A stretch of DNA of 56,904 nucleotides, taken from positions 1 through 56,904 of the forward strand of contig NZ_ANHX01000087.1 of assembly GCF_000316035.1 (NCBI RefSeq). The letters run 5' to 3'. Shown here one piece after another: positions 18,067-26,159 of the stretch. Position 1 is the first letter of the stretch; the number at the start of each line of letters is the position of its first letter. The DNA is from Paenibacillus sp. PAMC 26794. Lineage in GTDB: Bacteria; Bacillota; Bacilli; Paenibacillales; Paenibacillaceae. The notes beneath the pieces are model-generated. The model was not told the origin of the DNA and ran no database searches. It saw only the letters and a list, made by a program, of their open reading frames with translations. The position numbers were made by a program, and so were the translations under genes.

Positions 18067-19551
18067 CTATTTGTCACTTGGTGAATCGGTAGGTGTGAAG
18101 TCACATTCCTGTAGCGGCACTACTTTGGTCTTTTTGATCCATTTGTAACCGAGCCACAACACCAGGAACAGGGGTACGCTCAAGTAGGCAACGATGGCTC
18201 CACTCCAGTCGATCTGATCACCCGTGAATGCCTGGTAGTTCTGTCCGATGATCACGATAATACACAGGACAAAAGCAAAGATCGGCCCAAACGGGAACCA
18301 GCGTGCACGGTAAGGCAGATCGCTCAGATCCCTGCCTTGTGCAACGTATGCACGACGGAAGCGATAATGACTGATAGCGATACCCAGCCAAGTGATAAAA
18401 CCACACATACCGGATGCATTCAGCAACCAGGTATACACAATCCCATCGCCGAACAGGGAGGCAAGGAACGCCAACATGCCAACGGCTGTTGTAAGCAGCA
18501 AGGCATTCATGGGAATGCCTTTTTTGTTCAACTTGCCTAGGAAACGAGGGGCTTTACCGTCTCTGGCAAGGGCATAGAGAACCCGGCTTGAAGCGTACAT
18601 GCCTGAGTTACCGGCTGAGAGTACAGAGGTTAAAATAACGGCATTCATGACGGAAGCCGCAATGGCGAGGCCAGCTTTCTCAAACACCAGTGTGAACGGA
18701 CTGACACCGATATTTTCCAGATCACCTTTGAGCAGATTCGGATGAGTATACGGGATGATCAGACTGATCACGGTAATCGCCAAGATGTAAAAAATCAGAA
18801 TGCGCCAAAATACCTGACGAATTGCACGAGGTACATTTTCCCGCGGGTTTTCACTTTCACCGGCGGCTACCCCGATAAGCTCGGTACCTTGGAATGAGAA
18901 TCCAGCAGCCATGAACACACCAAGCACAGCGAAGAATCCGCCATGGATGGGCGCATCACCGATGGTGAAGTTGCTGAAACCAACGGCTTCTCCGCCCATA
19001 ATACCAAAGATCATGAGCACACCAACGGCCAGGAAGATAATAACGGTAGCAACCTTGATAATGGCGAACCAGTACTCGGACTCTCCATAACCTTTAACGG
19101 ACAACACATTCAAGGCAAAGATCAGCACGAGGAACAATAAGCTCCATAACATGGACGAACTCTCGGGGAACCAGTATTTAATGAGTACTGTAGCGGCAGC
19201 AAGCTCTGCTGCAATGGTTACCGCCCAGTTGTACCAAAAGTTCCAGCCCATGGCGAACCCGAGAGCAGGATCGACAAAACGTGCGGCATACGTATTAAAT
19301 GAACCGGAGTCCGGCATAAAGGTAGCAAGCTCACCAAGGCTGGTCATTAGGAAATAAACCATGATGCCAACGGCCGCATAGGCAATTAATGCTCCACCAG
19401 GGCCTGCGGTTGAGATGGCGGTACCACTTGCGAGAAACAGCCCGGTACCAATCGAGCCACCGAGGGCGATCATCGTCATATGGCGTGCGCGTAATCCTTT
19501 TTTCAGGGAAGGTCCAGTTGTTGTTGTTGTTGGGTTACTGCGGTCTTGCAT
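18067..19551 (-). CDS. lysP: Lysine-specific amino acid permease
   Basis: APC-superfamily amino acid:proton symporter of 494 residues with about 12 hydrophobic helices. The family start RHMTMIALGGSIGTGLFLASG (first helix) and the GFSFQGTELIGVAAGE segment are typical of the LysP/AAT group. The sequence alone would allow lysine or another amino acid, but a lysine riboswitch and terminator occupy the 5' leader, which points to lysine uptake repressed when lysine is plentiful. The ATG has an AAGGAG ribosome-binding site 7 bases upstream. Confidence 0.9.
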   Translation of the reverse strand: MQDRSNPTTTTTGPSLKKGLRARHMTMIALGGSIGTGLFLASGTAISTAGPGGALIAYAAVGIMVYFLMTSLGELATFMPDSGSFNTYAARFVDPALGFAMGWNFWYNWAVTIAAELAAATVLIKYWFPESSSMLWSLLFLVLIFALNVLSVKGYGESEYWFAIIKVATVIIFLAVGVLMIFGIMGGEAVGFSNFTIGDAPIHGGFFAVLGVFMAAGFSFQGTELIGVAAGESENPRENVPRAIRQVFWRILIFYILAITVISLIIPYTHPNLLKGDLENIGVSPFTLVFEKAGLAIAASVMNAVILTSVLSAGNSGMYASSRVLYALARDGKAPRFLGKLNKKGIPMNALLLTTAVGMLAFLASLFGDGIVYTWLLNASGMCGFITWLGIAISHYRFRRAYVAQGRDLSDLPYRARWFPFGPIFAFVLCIIVIIGQNYQAFTGDQIDWSGAIVAYLSVPLFLVLWLGYKWIKKTKVVPLQECDFTPTDSPSDK

Positions 19552-19600
19552 GGAAACACTCCTTCATTCGATATACTGATGTTTGCGATACTTGAATTCA

Positions 19601-19639
19601 TAAAAACAAAAAGACCACAGGCATCAGCCTGCGGTCTTT
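19601..19639 (-). terminator. Riboswitch-controlled terminator in the lysP leader
   Basis: On the minus strand a 13-bp stem (19627-19639 with 19610-19622, one G-T wobble) with a four-base loop runs into a TTTTTGTTTTT tract. It lies between the lysine aptamer and the lysP start, the expected place for an expression platform. Confidence 0.9.
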
Positions 19640-19719
19640 AATATTTCAATGTCCGCACCATGTCCCAGATGATTAAGATAGCTCAACACAGAAGAATTCA
19701 TACCTTTATATAAAGGAAA

Positions 19720-19897
19720 TGTACTTCCGTGACAGTTCTGCGCCTTTCGACAGCAGCCCCAGCTCACCAGACCGTATAAGGAACGTCCAGCGAGCTTCGG
19801 CGGGTACACCTTTCGGCTGATCTCATAAGCGGCTCCTTAGCGCCTCCTTCAGCGTACTGATCGCACCCGCGACCTCTACCTCACCATCAATGGATGA
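19720..19897 (-). ncRNA. Lysine riboswitch (L-box) aptamer
   Basis: Reading the minus strand from about 19890, the conserved L-box landmarks appear in order: GGTGAGGTAGAGGTCGCG, CAGTACGC, AGCCGAAAGG, CGCCGAAGC, GCTGG and GGGCTGCTGTCG, ending near ACTGTCA at about 19730. These match the lysine aptamer of Bacillus lysC in sequence and order. A terminator and a lysine-type permease follow, so lysine binding should end transcription early. Confidence 0.9.
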
Positions 19898-19906
19898 GGT
19901 GTATCT

Positions 19907-19934
19907 ATTGTCTATGAAATTATGAACAACACAA
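19907..19934 (-). promoter_or_regulatory. Candidate sigma-A promoter of the lysP leader
   Basis: On the minus strand TTGTGT (19934-19929) and GACAAT (19912-19907) are 16 bases apart, placing the transcript start at about 19900, right at the beginning of the lysine aptamer. Confidence 0.5.
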
Positions 19935-20033
19935 CTTAACACGGTGTGTTCAGTTAAGTAAACAGAAAAACAGTATAACGCGCATGGTTTTCCAGTGCAA
20001 TAACAATTGTTGGATGTGAGGTCTGAGTGACGA

Positions 20034-21176
20034 CTATTCCTCTTTTTTGTTACGACCAGCCATCTGCTGCCATACCGTTCCAGCAGCTTGTTCGCCCGAT
20101 TCGATCCGCTCCAGAGCCATCTTGGCCTGCAGGCTGACTTCAAATTCAGGATCATCGGCTGCAACTCGCAAGGCTTGTTCTGCTTCTTCTGTTCCGACCT
20201 CATAGAGAAAACGAGCTGCACGCCAGCGTACAAGTTTACTTTTATCGGATAACGTGGCTGTCATGGCTGGAGTGGCGGCAGGATCACCGATATCCGACAA
20301 GGTATCCCCTGCAGTACGGCGTACCGCAGGAGAACTGTCCTGAAGTGCTTCATACAGCAATTCCATCGCTTCCGGTGTACGAATGTCACCCAGGTATACG
20401 ACAGCCAAGCGACGTATCTGCATTTTGTTGTCATGCAAGGCATGGGCTACGAGAGGCAGTCTTTCTGCCGTAGGCTCCATGCTGTCAAATGCCGCATAGC
20501 GAACATTCCAGTCTTCGTTTCGCAGAGCCTCTTCAAGTTCGGCTCCATCCAATTCACGGCGGCGCTCGACGAACTCTTCGGATTTGGTACCATGTTCAAT
20601 GGCCTGTTTAATGACTTGCTCCAGCCGTTCCGGCGGGTAAGCGGCTTCCAATTCCTGCTCGACTTCACGTGCTATATCAGGCAATTCACCATATCGAACA
20701 CCGTAATCACTCAGTTTACGTTCTTTGATCATCGTTGCACTGGCGACTTCTGTTACGGCTTTGACAAAGCGGTCTGACAACGAGATTCGTTCTTCCTTGA
20801 CCCCGGCCTTTACCCTAATTTGCATCGGTACGGCTCGGAAGAATTGTACAAATACCTGTGCTTCTCCGAAATGCTCGCCTGAACCATCATCGGATTCAAT
20901 CCAGTCCAGATCGATGCCTTGCTGTCCAAGGCGATTTTGGACTTCGCCCAAGATAACGGACCAGTCGGCATTCCCTTTACGATCAAGTGCGACAAAGTCT
21001 GTTGTGTGGAACACACTCTTTACACCGGGAATATGAAGCATCTGGCGAATGAACGCCGGAGCAGATCGTTCGTTGTCCAGTGTATATGTTTTGCGAATTC
21101 CGTCCTCCAGACGTTCATCGAGATGTAGCATCATCGTATTTGGACTCGGTGTTGGTTCAATGGAAACAATATTCAT
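20034..21176 (-). CDS. CvfC-type protein: Nfu N-terminal domain plus HEAT repeats
   Basis: A 380-residue protein matching the conserved virulence factor C family described in Staphylococcus aureus. Residues ~1-85 form a scaffold-type Nfu N-terminal domain (EPTPSPNTMMLHLD, then HIPGVKSVFHTTDFVALDR), without the CxxC-bearing Nfu C-terminal domain that holds the Fe-S cluster. Residues ~180-370 contain four to five HEAT-like repeats (EALRNEDWNVRYAAFDSM, ALHDNKMQIRRLAVVYLGDI, ALQDSSPAVRRTAGDTLSDI, TLSDKSKLVRWRAARFLYEV), a protein-interaction scaffold. The ATG at 21176 lies 8 bases after AGGAGG; the preceding in-frame TTG is a weaker choice. Its molecular role is not established. Confidence 0.82.
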   Translation of the reverse strand: MNIVSIEPTPSPNTMMLHLDERLEDGIRKTYTLDNERSAPAFIRQMLHIPGVKSVFHTTDFVALDRKGNADWSVILGEVQNRLGQQGIDLDWIESDDGSGEHFGEAQVFVQFFRAVPMQIRVKAGVKEERISLSDRFVKAVTEVASATMIKERKLSDYGVRYGELPDIAREVEQELEAAYPPERLEQVIKQAIEHGTKSEEFVERRRELDGAELEEALRNEDWNVRYAAFDSMEPTAERLPLVAHALHDNKMQIRRLAVVYLGDIRTPEAMELLYEALQDSSPAVRRTAGDTLSDIGDPAATPAMTATLSDKSKLVRWRAARFLYEVGTEEAEQALRVAADDPEFEVSLQAKMALERIESGEQAAGTVWQQMAGRNKKEE

Positions 21177-21417
21177 CAAAGTAACCTCCTATAATACCAG
21201 ATTCATCTTTATCTTCCCGTAAATTAAATCACACGGGTATTTCTCTATTTTACATCAATATGAGGAATCTGCGAAATCATCCAGAAGCGACCTAGGCGTG
21301 TCTGACACTTAGTGTGAAGAAGTACGAAATTTGTTAACACTTCTTTCATGTTCACGCACAAACATTTTTAAACGAAAATTGTCACAATAAAGATAAGAAT
21401 CAACTGGAGGTATACCT

Positions 21418-21837
21418 ATGGAACCCATTACAGTGCTCTCGGATGGAAAACGTCGTATTGCATATGAGAATATTATTCAATTGTTCAGGAACTGGATTGA
21501 GGACTCAACATCTGGTTCTGCGATAGAAACATATCGGGGAAGTTGGGAAAATGCCCGTTATTGTATTGTTGACTATCAGATTGCCGAAGAAGCGGTGTCA
21601 GCAGCAAATGCCATTCGGGCTTTTATGCCACAACTTCCGTTACTGGTCATTACGGATTTCCAGTCCCTTATTCGGAAGCGTCACCTGCAACAGATTACAG
21701 GTACAGGTGAGATGAAGATGATTCTCTGGAACGAGCAAGACACGAATCAACTAATCAAGGATATGGAAAATTGGTTGCATTCTTCGTCTATCCATAAATC
21801 AGAAATAGCCATACCACCCATCTTATCCATGAGATAA
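21418..21837 (+). CDS. Uncharacterised 139-residue protein, possible degenerate receiver
   Basis: I do not recognise this protein with confidence. It is soluble, without signal peptide or membrane segment. The middle (YCIVDYQIAEEAVSAANAIR, then LPLLVITDF) has the strand-Asp-helix-strand rhythm of a response-regulator receiver, but the acidic pocket and conserved Lys are not evident, so a pseudo-receiver is only a guess. The ATG has a good GGAGG site (21405-21409). It points toward a convergent OmpR-type regulator gene 48 bases downstream, with no clear terminator between. Confidence 0.6.
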   Translation: MEPITVLSDGKRRIAYENIIQLFRNWIEDSTSGSAIETYRGSWENARYCIVDYQIAEEAVSAANAIRAFMPQLPLLVITDFQSLIRKRHLQQITGTGEMKMILWNEQDTNQLIKDMENWLHSSSIHKSEIAIPPILSMR

Positions 21838-21885
21838 AAGAGGGATATGGCCAAAGGTGTTTAACTTTCAAGCGTTACGATCGTA

Positions 21886-22584
21886 TTAGATCACATATTT
21901 ATAGCCTGTTCCCCAAACCGTCTTAATATAACGTGGGTTCTTGGGGTCAGGCTCAATTTTTTTACGCAGACTTGAGATATGAACATCAATGGTACGATCC
22001 AGATAGGCGCGTTCGGAGCCTTTGATCCGATCCATCAGTTCATTGCGGGTGAACACTTTACCGGGATTTCGATACAATTCTTTCATAATCTCAAACTCAA
22101 TATGAGTGACTTCGATTTCAACACCATCCACAAACAGGGTTCTTCTGTATTCATTCACATTCACATGTCCAGTAACCTCTGCCTGCTTATCCTCTTTTAC
22201 CGGTTTATCCTGATAGGAAATGATTGATCTTCGCAGCAGTGCTTTAATCCGGGCATCCAACTCTTTCAAACTAAATGGTTTGCACAGAAAGTCATCCGCA
22301 CCATTATGCAATGCGCGAAGTCGATCATTCAGCATGGTGCTTGCCGAGATCATCAGAATGGGCACAGTGGAGTGCTGGCGGAATGCTTCTACGAGATCAT
22401 TTCCATCCATTTCAGGAAGCATGAGATCCGTTACAACAATATCCGGCTGGAATTGTGGAAACAGTTGAAGTGCCTCGCGGGCATGATGAACCCGTTCAGT
22501 GATGTATCCTTCCTCCTCAAGAAAGAAAGCAATCATGTCTGCCAGATTTTTCTCATCTTCTATAAGAAGTACTTTGATAGTCAT
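21886..22584 (-). CDS. OmpR/PhoB-family response regulator
   Basis: Two-component response regulator of 232 residues. The receiver domain (1-120) has the acidic pocket E9/D10, the phosphoacceptor Asp53 in VVTDLMLPEMDG and the conserved Lys in LCKPFS. The C-terminal winged helix (~135-232) shows the OmpR-type recognition region YLDRTIDVHISSLRKKI and the ending RYIKTVWGTGYKYVI. The ATG has an AGGAGTG site. The gene is divergent from the large PAS-containing histidine kinase, its probable partner, with a 344-base shared regulatory region. The regulon is unknown. Confidence 0.93.
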   Translation of the reverse strand: MTIKVLLIEDEKNLADMIAFFLEEEGYITERVHHAREALQLFPQFQPDIVVTDLMLPEMDGNDLVEAFRQHSTVPILMISASTMLNDRLRALHNGADDFLCKPFSLKELDARIKALLRRSIISYQDKPVKEDKQAEVTGHVNVNEYRRTLFVDGVEIEVTHIEFEIMKELYRNPGKVFTRNELMDRIKGSERAYLDRTIDVHISSLRKKIEPDPKNPRYIKTVWGTGYKYVI

Positions 22585-22928
22585 AGGGTCACACTCCTGG
22601 TGAAAATAATATGTTAAGAAAATGCTAAAAAAACAAGGTGAATTGCGAATAAATGCCGCAAATTTTTTAATGTTTCTATCCCAAAATATAGGATGTATAT
22701 GTAGAGAAAGAATACGCTTTTTGAATGAACTTCAATATTCTAGCATGAATGTAGTTTGGTTGCCGATCAATCAGAATTTCCCAAAGCTACACCAAGTACT
22801 AATTACAGTATAATGGATCAGAACGAGTTAAGGGGAAAAAAGTAAGATTGTATCCGCTTAAGTTTATAGGGGGAACCAACGTTGTTGTTGAAAACAGAAA
22901 AAAAAATGATCCATGAGGGCAATTGCTT
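22585..22928. promoter_or_regulatory. Divergent regulatory region between response regulator and kinase
   Basis: This 344-base gap holds a TATAAT (22809-22814) suited as the kinase -10, with only a weak -35 (GCTACA, 22786-22791). Near the regulator is a dyad TTGCG-N9-CGCAA (22643-22661) that could be an operator. A short frame 22882-22941 (TTG, 19 codons) follows an AGGGGGGA site and overlaps the kinase start. No convincing RNA gene was seen. Confidence 0.35.
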
Positions 22929-25775
22929 ATGGATCATATAAAGGCAAGACATATGCTGGACTGGGTCGTGTTGAAGCTGAGAATACCCTGGATTGGGACC
23001 AGCATTCTGATCATTCTGGGCTCACTAAGCACTATTTTTCCGTTTACTTTATTCTATGGTGTACAGTTTATGATTGGTAGCGCGGCAGCACTCGTTGCTC
23101 TTCGTTTGCATGGGGCCATCTATGGATTTGTCACCCTTACAGTCATCCATCTGCTGAATACCGTCTTTGTTGGCTTTGTGCCGCACAATTTAACTGTAAT
23201 GCTTGCCCACTTCGTGGAATTAATCTGGATGCTCGTTTGGCAGATCCGCTGGAAGAATGGCAGCTTAATCAAGGCTAATGCTGTCTTTTGGGTAGTCATG
23301 TTACTTCCTGTTATCTATGCCGGGCATTTTATGTTGGGTTTAAATATAGACGATGTGAAGTATGAGTATATGTATATTGCTGTGATTGGTATGGTGAATG
23401 CGCTGATTGCGGGAATTGTAGTTGATTTCTGGATCACCACGGGTGAACACAAATCCAAGCGGATGGGAACCATTCCATTAACAAGAATTGCGTTTAAATA
23501 CGTAGTCGCCTTTGTGGTATTTGTTTCTCTCGTACTGTTATCCGCAGATAGCCGCAGACAATTGAATCAAATGAATGATGCCATATTACGCGATATGAAA
23601 TATGCAGCGAGTGCGGTTGTTCAGGATCTTGATGAAGAGTATGTCACCTCCGAGAATATGGATCAGAATATGGCGCGTTATCATCATCTACTGGGTGTGA
23701 ATGTGATTCTGCTGAATCGAAATGATACCGTCGTCGCTTCTGGTTTGAATACACTACAGGCGGGCGAGTATCTGGACATGGACAGATTCCGTCTTCTGAA
23801 GTCGAGGGATAATCTCATTCTGTTAAGTTCCGCAAATATCCATTACAGCGATGTATTGAATTATTGGAAACAAGCCTCTTTTATCTATGAAGCAGAAATG
23901 ACAAGGTTAACACCTTATCGGGTATTCATTGTGACTGACTCGTCCAAGTATTACCCCCGAATCGAATCCATTTATCTGACCACGCTGCAATCCCTGTTCA
24001 TCATCATCGTGGCTTCCATGATCGTAGCGGCTCCTCTCAGCAGTAAGGTTGTTAGCCCGCTGTTAAGACTGACCAGGATGACAGGCTCTCTTCCGAGACT
24101 GCTGTTTCGAAATGGGAAGATGGAGTGGCCAACCAGCCATGTAACCGAAGTACAGATCCTGATTGGTAATTTGCGCAAAATGGCCGATGTGCTGCTGGAA
24201 CAATTCGAACAGATTCGTCATGACAAGTTAACGCTGGAGGACAGGGTCATAGAGCGTACCAAGGAACTCAAGAATAGTGAAGAGGTCAAACGTGCAATCA
24301 TTGAATCCTCTATTGATGCCATTATCGCTGTGGACTCCAATGGGCTGATCGTTGAGTTTAACCCGGAGGCTGAAAGAATGTTTGGATTGCGTCGGGAAGA
24401 AGTAATCCTGCATAAGGAAGCGCCGTCTCTTTTTCAAGGGGCCAGCTGCAAGGAGATCAAGAATTTGCTGGAGCGATTTGAATATGTTGAAGGTAAAAGA
24501 TATACCACCGTTGAAGAAATTTCAGGTATTCGACGGGATGGTTCCGTATTTCCGATTGAGTACAAAATTGTTGAAATCCAGTTGGGCAAAAATGAGACAT
24601 TATATAACCTGTTTATTAAGGATATTACAGAGCGGACCAGAGCAGAAGAAGATCGTGTACGTCATGCCCTTGCGCTGGAGAAGCTGAACTCGGAGTTGTT
24701 CAATGAGAAGATTGCCATCCAGGAACAGCGAGATATCAGTGAGCAATTTATTGAATCCGTACGAGAAGGGCTCGTGATGTCTGATCGATCAGGGACCATA
24801 ACCATCGTCAACCGAAGGATAGAAGAGATGTTTGGTTTGGGTGATTTTATGGGCAGATCCATTGAGGATTTGGCGCAGTCGATTGATACGATGGTATTAA
24901 CGGACAACTTTAATCTGATGGAACAGACGAGAGCATTCCTGAATGGAGAAACGGCGTTTATCGAGACCGAATTTATATTCAATAATGTTGATAAAAGTGT
25001 ATTTTCATTGTACATGAAGCAGATGGATGTCCCGGGTAAAAACCATGGGTTTCTGCTGGTGTTCCGTGACAGGACAGGAGAAGAACGGCTGGATCGGATG
25101 AAGAATGAGCTGATCAGCGTAGTATCTCATGAACTTCGAACGCCTGTAGCCACCATTATGGGATATGTGGAATTAATGATGATGTATGACCTTCCGGCAG
25201 CTCAAAAGCGGGAATTCATGCAGACCATCTCTTCGGAGGGCAAGCGGCTGAGCAGTTTGCTCGATGATGTACTCGATATTCAGCGCCTCGACAACGAAGG
25301 GATGACTTACCACATGACGTATGTACCGCTGGTTGAGTTGGTAGAAGGGGTTGCCGAACAGTGGAATATGAAGTCTGCCCAACGTATTTACGTGCATACG
25401 TTTAATGGAGACTTCTTTGCTTATGCTGACCAGAACAGGATGGTTCAGGTTCTGCATAATCTGGTGGGCAATGCAGTCAAGTATTCTCCGGGAGCCGATC
25501 GTATTGATATTACATTATGGGAAGAAGAGGAATGGTTATGTCTTGATGTGCGTGATTACGGAATAGGTATCGCGGAGCAAGAGAAGGACATGCTGTTCAA
25601 CAAATTCTATCGGGTCGATAATTCGGATCATCGGCAGATTGGTGGAACGGGAATTGGGTTGTACATTTCCCGTAAAATTGTAGAGGATCACAAGGGTACG
25701 TTGACCTTTATATCTGCACCGGACAAAGGAAGTACGTTCAAGGTTCGACTGCCCAAGCAGGACGTATTGGTGTAA
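22929..25775 (+). CDS. Membrane-bound PAS-domain sensor histidine kinase
   Basis: Sensor kinase of 948 residues. The N-terminal ~175 residues are a multi-helix membrane module (about six segments, for example IGTSILIILGSLSTIFPFTL). A further helix (~190-208), an extracytoplasmic region (~210-350) and another helix (~355-375) follow, then a HAMP-like linker, coiled coil, a first PAS domain (~450-565, AIIAVDSNGLIVEFNPEAERMF), a second PAS-like domain (~610-715), HisKA with the phosphoacceptor in SHELRTPVAT (His734) and HATPase_c with N box (NLVGNAVKYSP), G1 (DYGIGIAE) and G2 (GTGIGLYIS). The ATG at 22929 is preferred over TTG 22923 because GAGGG (22915-22919) is spaced 9 bases. The divergent response regulator is the likely partner. 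The signal is unknown. Confidence 0.9.
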   Translation: MDHIKARHMLDWVVLKLRIPWIGTSILIILGSLSTIFPFTLFYGVQFMIGSAAALVALRLHGAIYGFVTLTVIHLLNTVFVGFVPHNLTVMLAHFVELIWMLVWQIRWKNGSLIKANAVFWVVMLLPVIYAGHFMLGLNIDDVKYEYMYIAVIGMVNALIAGIVVDFWITTGEHKSKRMGTIPLTRIAFKYVVAFVVFVSLVLLSADSRRQLNQMNDAILRDMKYAASAVVQDLDEEYVTSENMDQNMARYHHLLGVNVILLNRNDTVVASGLNTLQAGEYLDMDRFRLLKSRDNLILLSSANIHYSDVLNYWKQASFIYEAEMTRLTPYRVFIVTDSSKYYPRIESIYLTTLQSLFIIIVASMIVAAPLSSKVVSPLLRLTRMTGSLPRLLFRNGKMEWPTSHVTEVQILIGNLRKMADVLLEQFEQIRHDKLTLEDRVIERTKELKNSEEVKRAIIESSIDAIIAVDSNGLIVEFNPEAERMFGLRREEVILHKEAPSLFQGASCKEIKNLLERFEYVEGKRYTTVEEISGIRRDGSVFPIEYKIVEIQLGKNETLYNLFIKDITERTRAEEDRVRHALALEKLNSELFNEKIAIQEQRDISEQFIESVREGLVMSDRSGTITIVNRRIEEMFGLGDFMGRSIEDLAQSIDTMVLTDNFNLMEQTRAFLNGETAFIETEFIFNNVDKSVFSLYMKQMDVPGKNHGFLLVFRDRTGEERLDRMKNELISVVSHELRTPVATIMGYVELMMMYDLPAAQKREFMQTISSEGKRLSSLLDDVLDIQRLDNEGMTYHMTYVPLVELVEGVAEQWNMKSAQRIYVHTFNGDFFAYADQNRMVQVLHNLVGNAVKYSPGADRIDITLWEEEEWLCLDVRDYGIGIAEQEKDMLFNKFYRVDNSDHRQIGGTGIGLYISRKIVEDHKGTLTFISAPDKGSTFKVRLPKQDVLV

Positions 25776-25845
25776 ATTTATTAATGGATGAAGAAATGTA
25801 TTTCACTTTTTTATGAATAATGTTTATGTACGAGACCTACGGATA

Positions 25846-25896
25846 GAGCCTTTGCCCTTCAGCGCGTGAGCGTGATAAGGGGAAAGGCTTTTTTTG
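25846..25896 (+). terminator. Rho-independent terminator after the kinase gene
   Basis: A 13-bp stem with one mismatch (about 25846-25858 with 25877-25889) and a GC-rich loop is followed by a seven-T run. Confidence 0.8.
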
Positions 25897-25990
25897 TTTT
25901 TTAATTTCCCCGGATAAAAAAACAACTTCTTTTGCAAACTGTCTATAGAGCCATAATTTGCATCCCATGCAAAAGGAGGACGGCAGGTAT

Positions 25991-26095
25991 ATGTTCCGTA
26001 AACAAGAGAAAACACTCATCATCGTCTGTCTGGTTGCAGCTGTGGTTGTGCTGTATGCCGTTGTAAAGAGCATCATCCGAATCATGAGCTATTGA
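25991..26095 (+). CDS. Small single-span membrane protein upstream of cydA
   Basis: A 34-residue open frame with a strong GGAGGA ribosome-binding site 10 bases before the ATG. It has a short basic/polar start (MFRKQEKT), one hydrophobic helix (LIIVCLVAAVVVLYAVV) and a basic end (KSIIRIMSY), giving a single membrane span. It is 64 bases upstream of cydA in the same direction, so it may be an accessory subunit or assembly factor of the oxidase. It does not resemble CydS or CydX in sequence, and its role is inferred only from position. Confidence 0.6.
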   Translation: MFRKQEKTLIIVCLVAAVVVLYAVVKSIIRIMSY

Positions 26096-26159
26096 GCTAC
26101 ACGTTCAAGCAGAGTAACTGCTGTCGTACATAACGATTATGTGAAAGAGGAGTGTAACC

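Noticed and set aside
19823..20233. A 136-codon minus-strand frame upstream of lysP
   Set aside because: It crosses the lysine aptamer and the CvfC-type gene in another frame; it is a shadow.
22622..22813. A 63-codon frame between the response regulator and the kinase
   Set aside because: It has no ribosome-binding site, lies over the presumed regulatory region and resembles no family.
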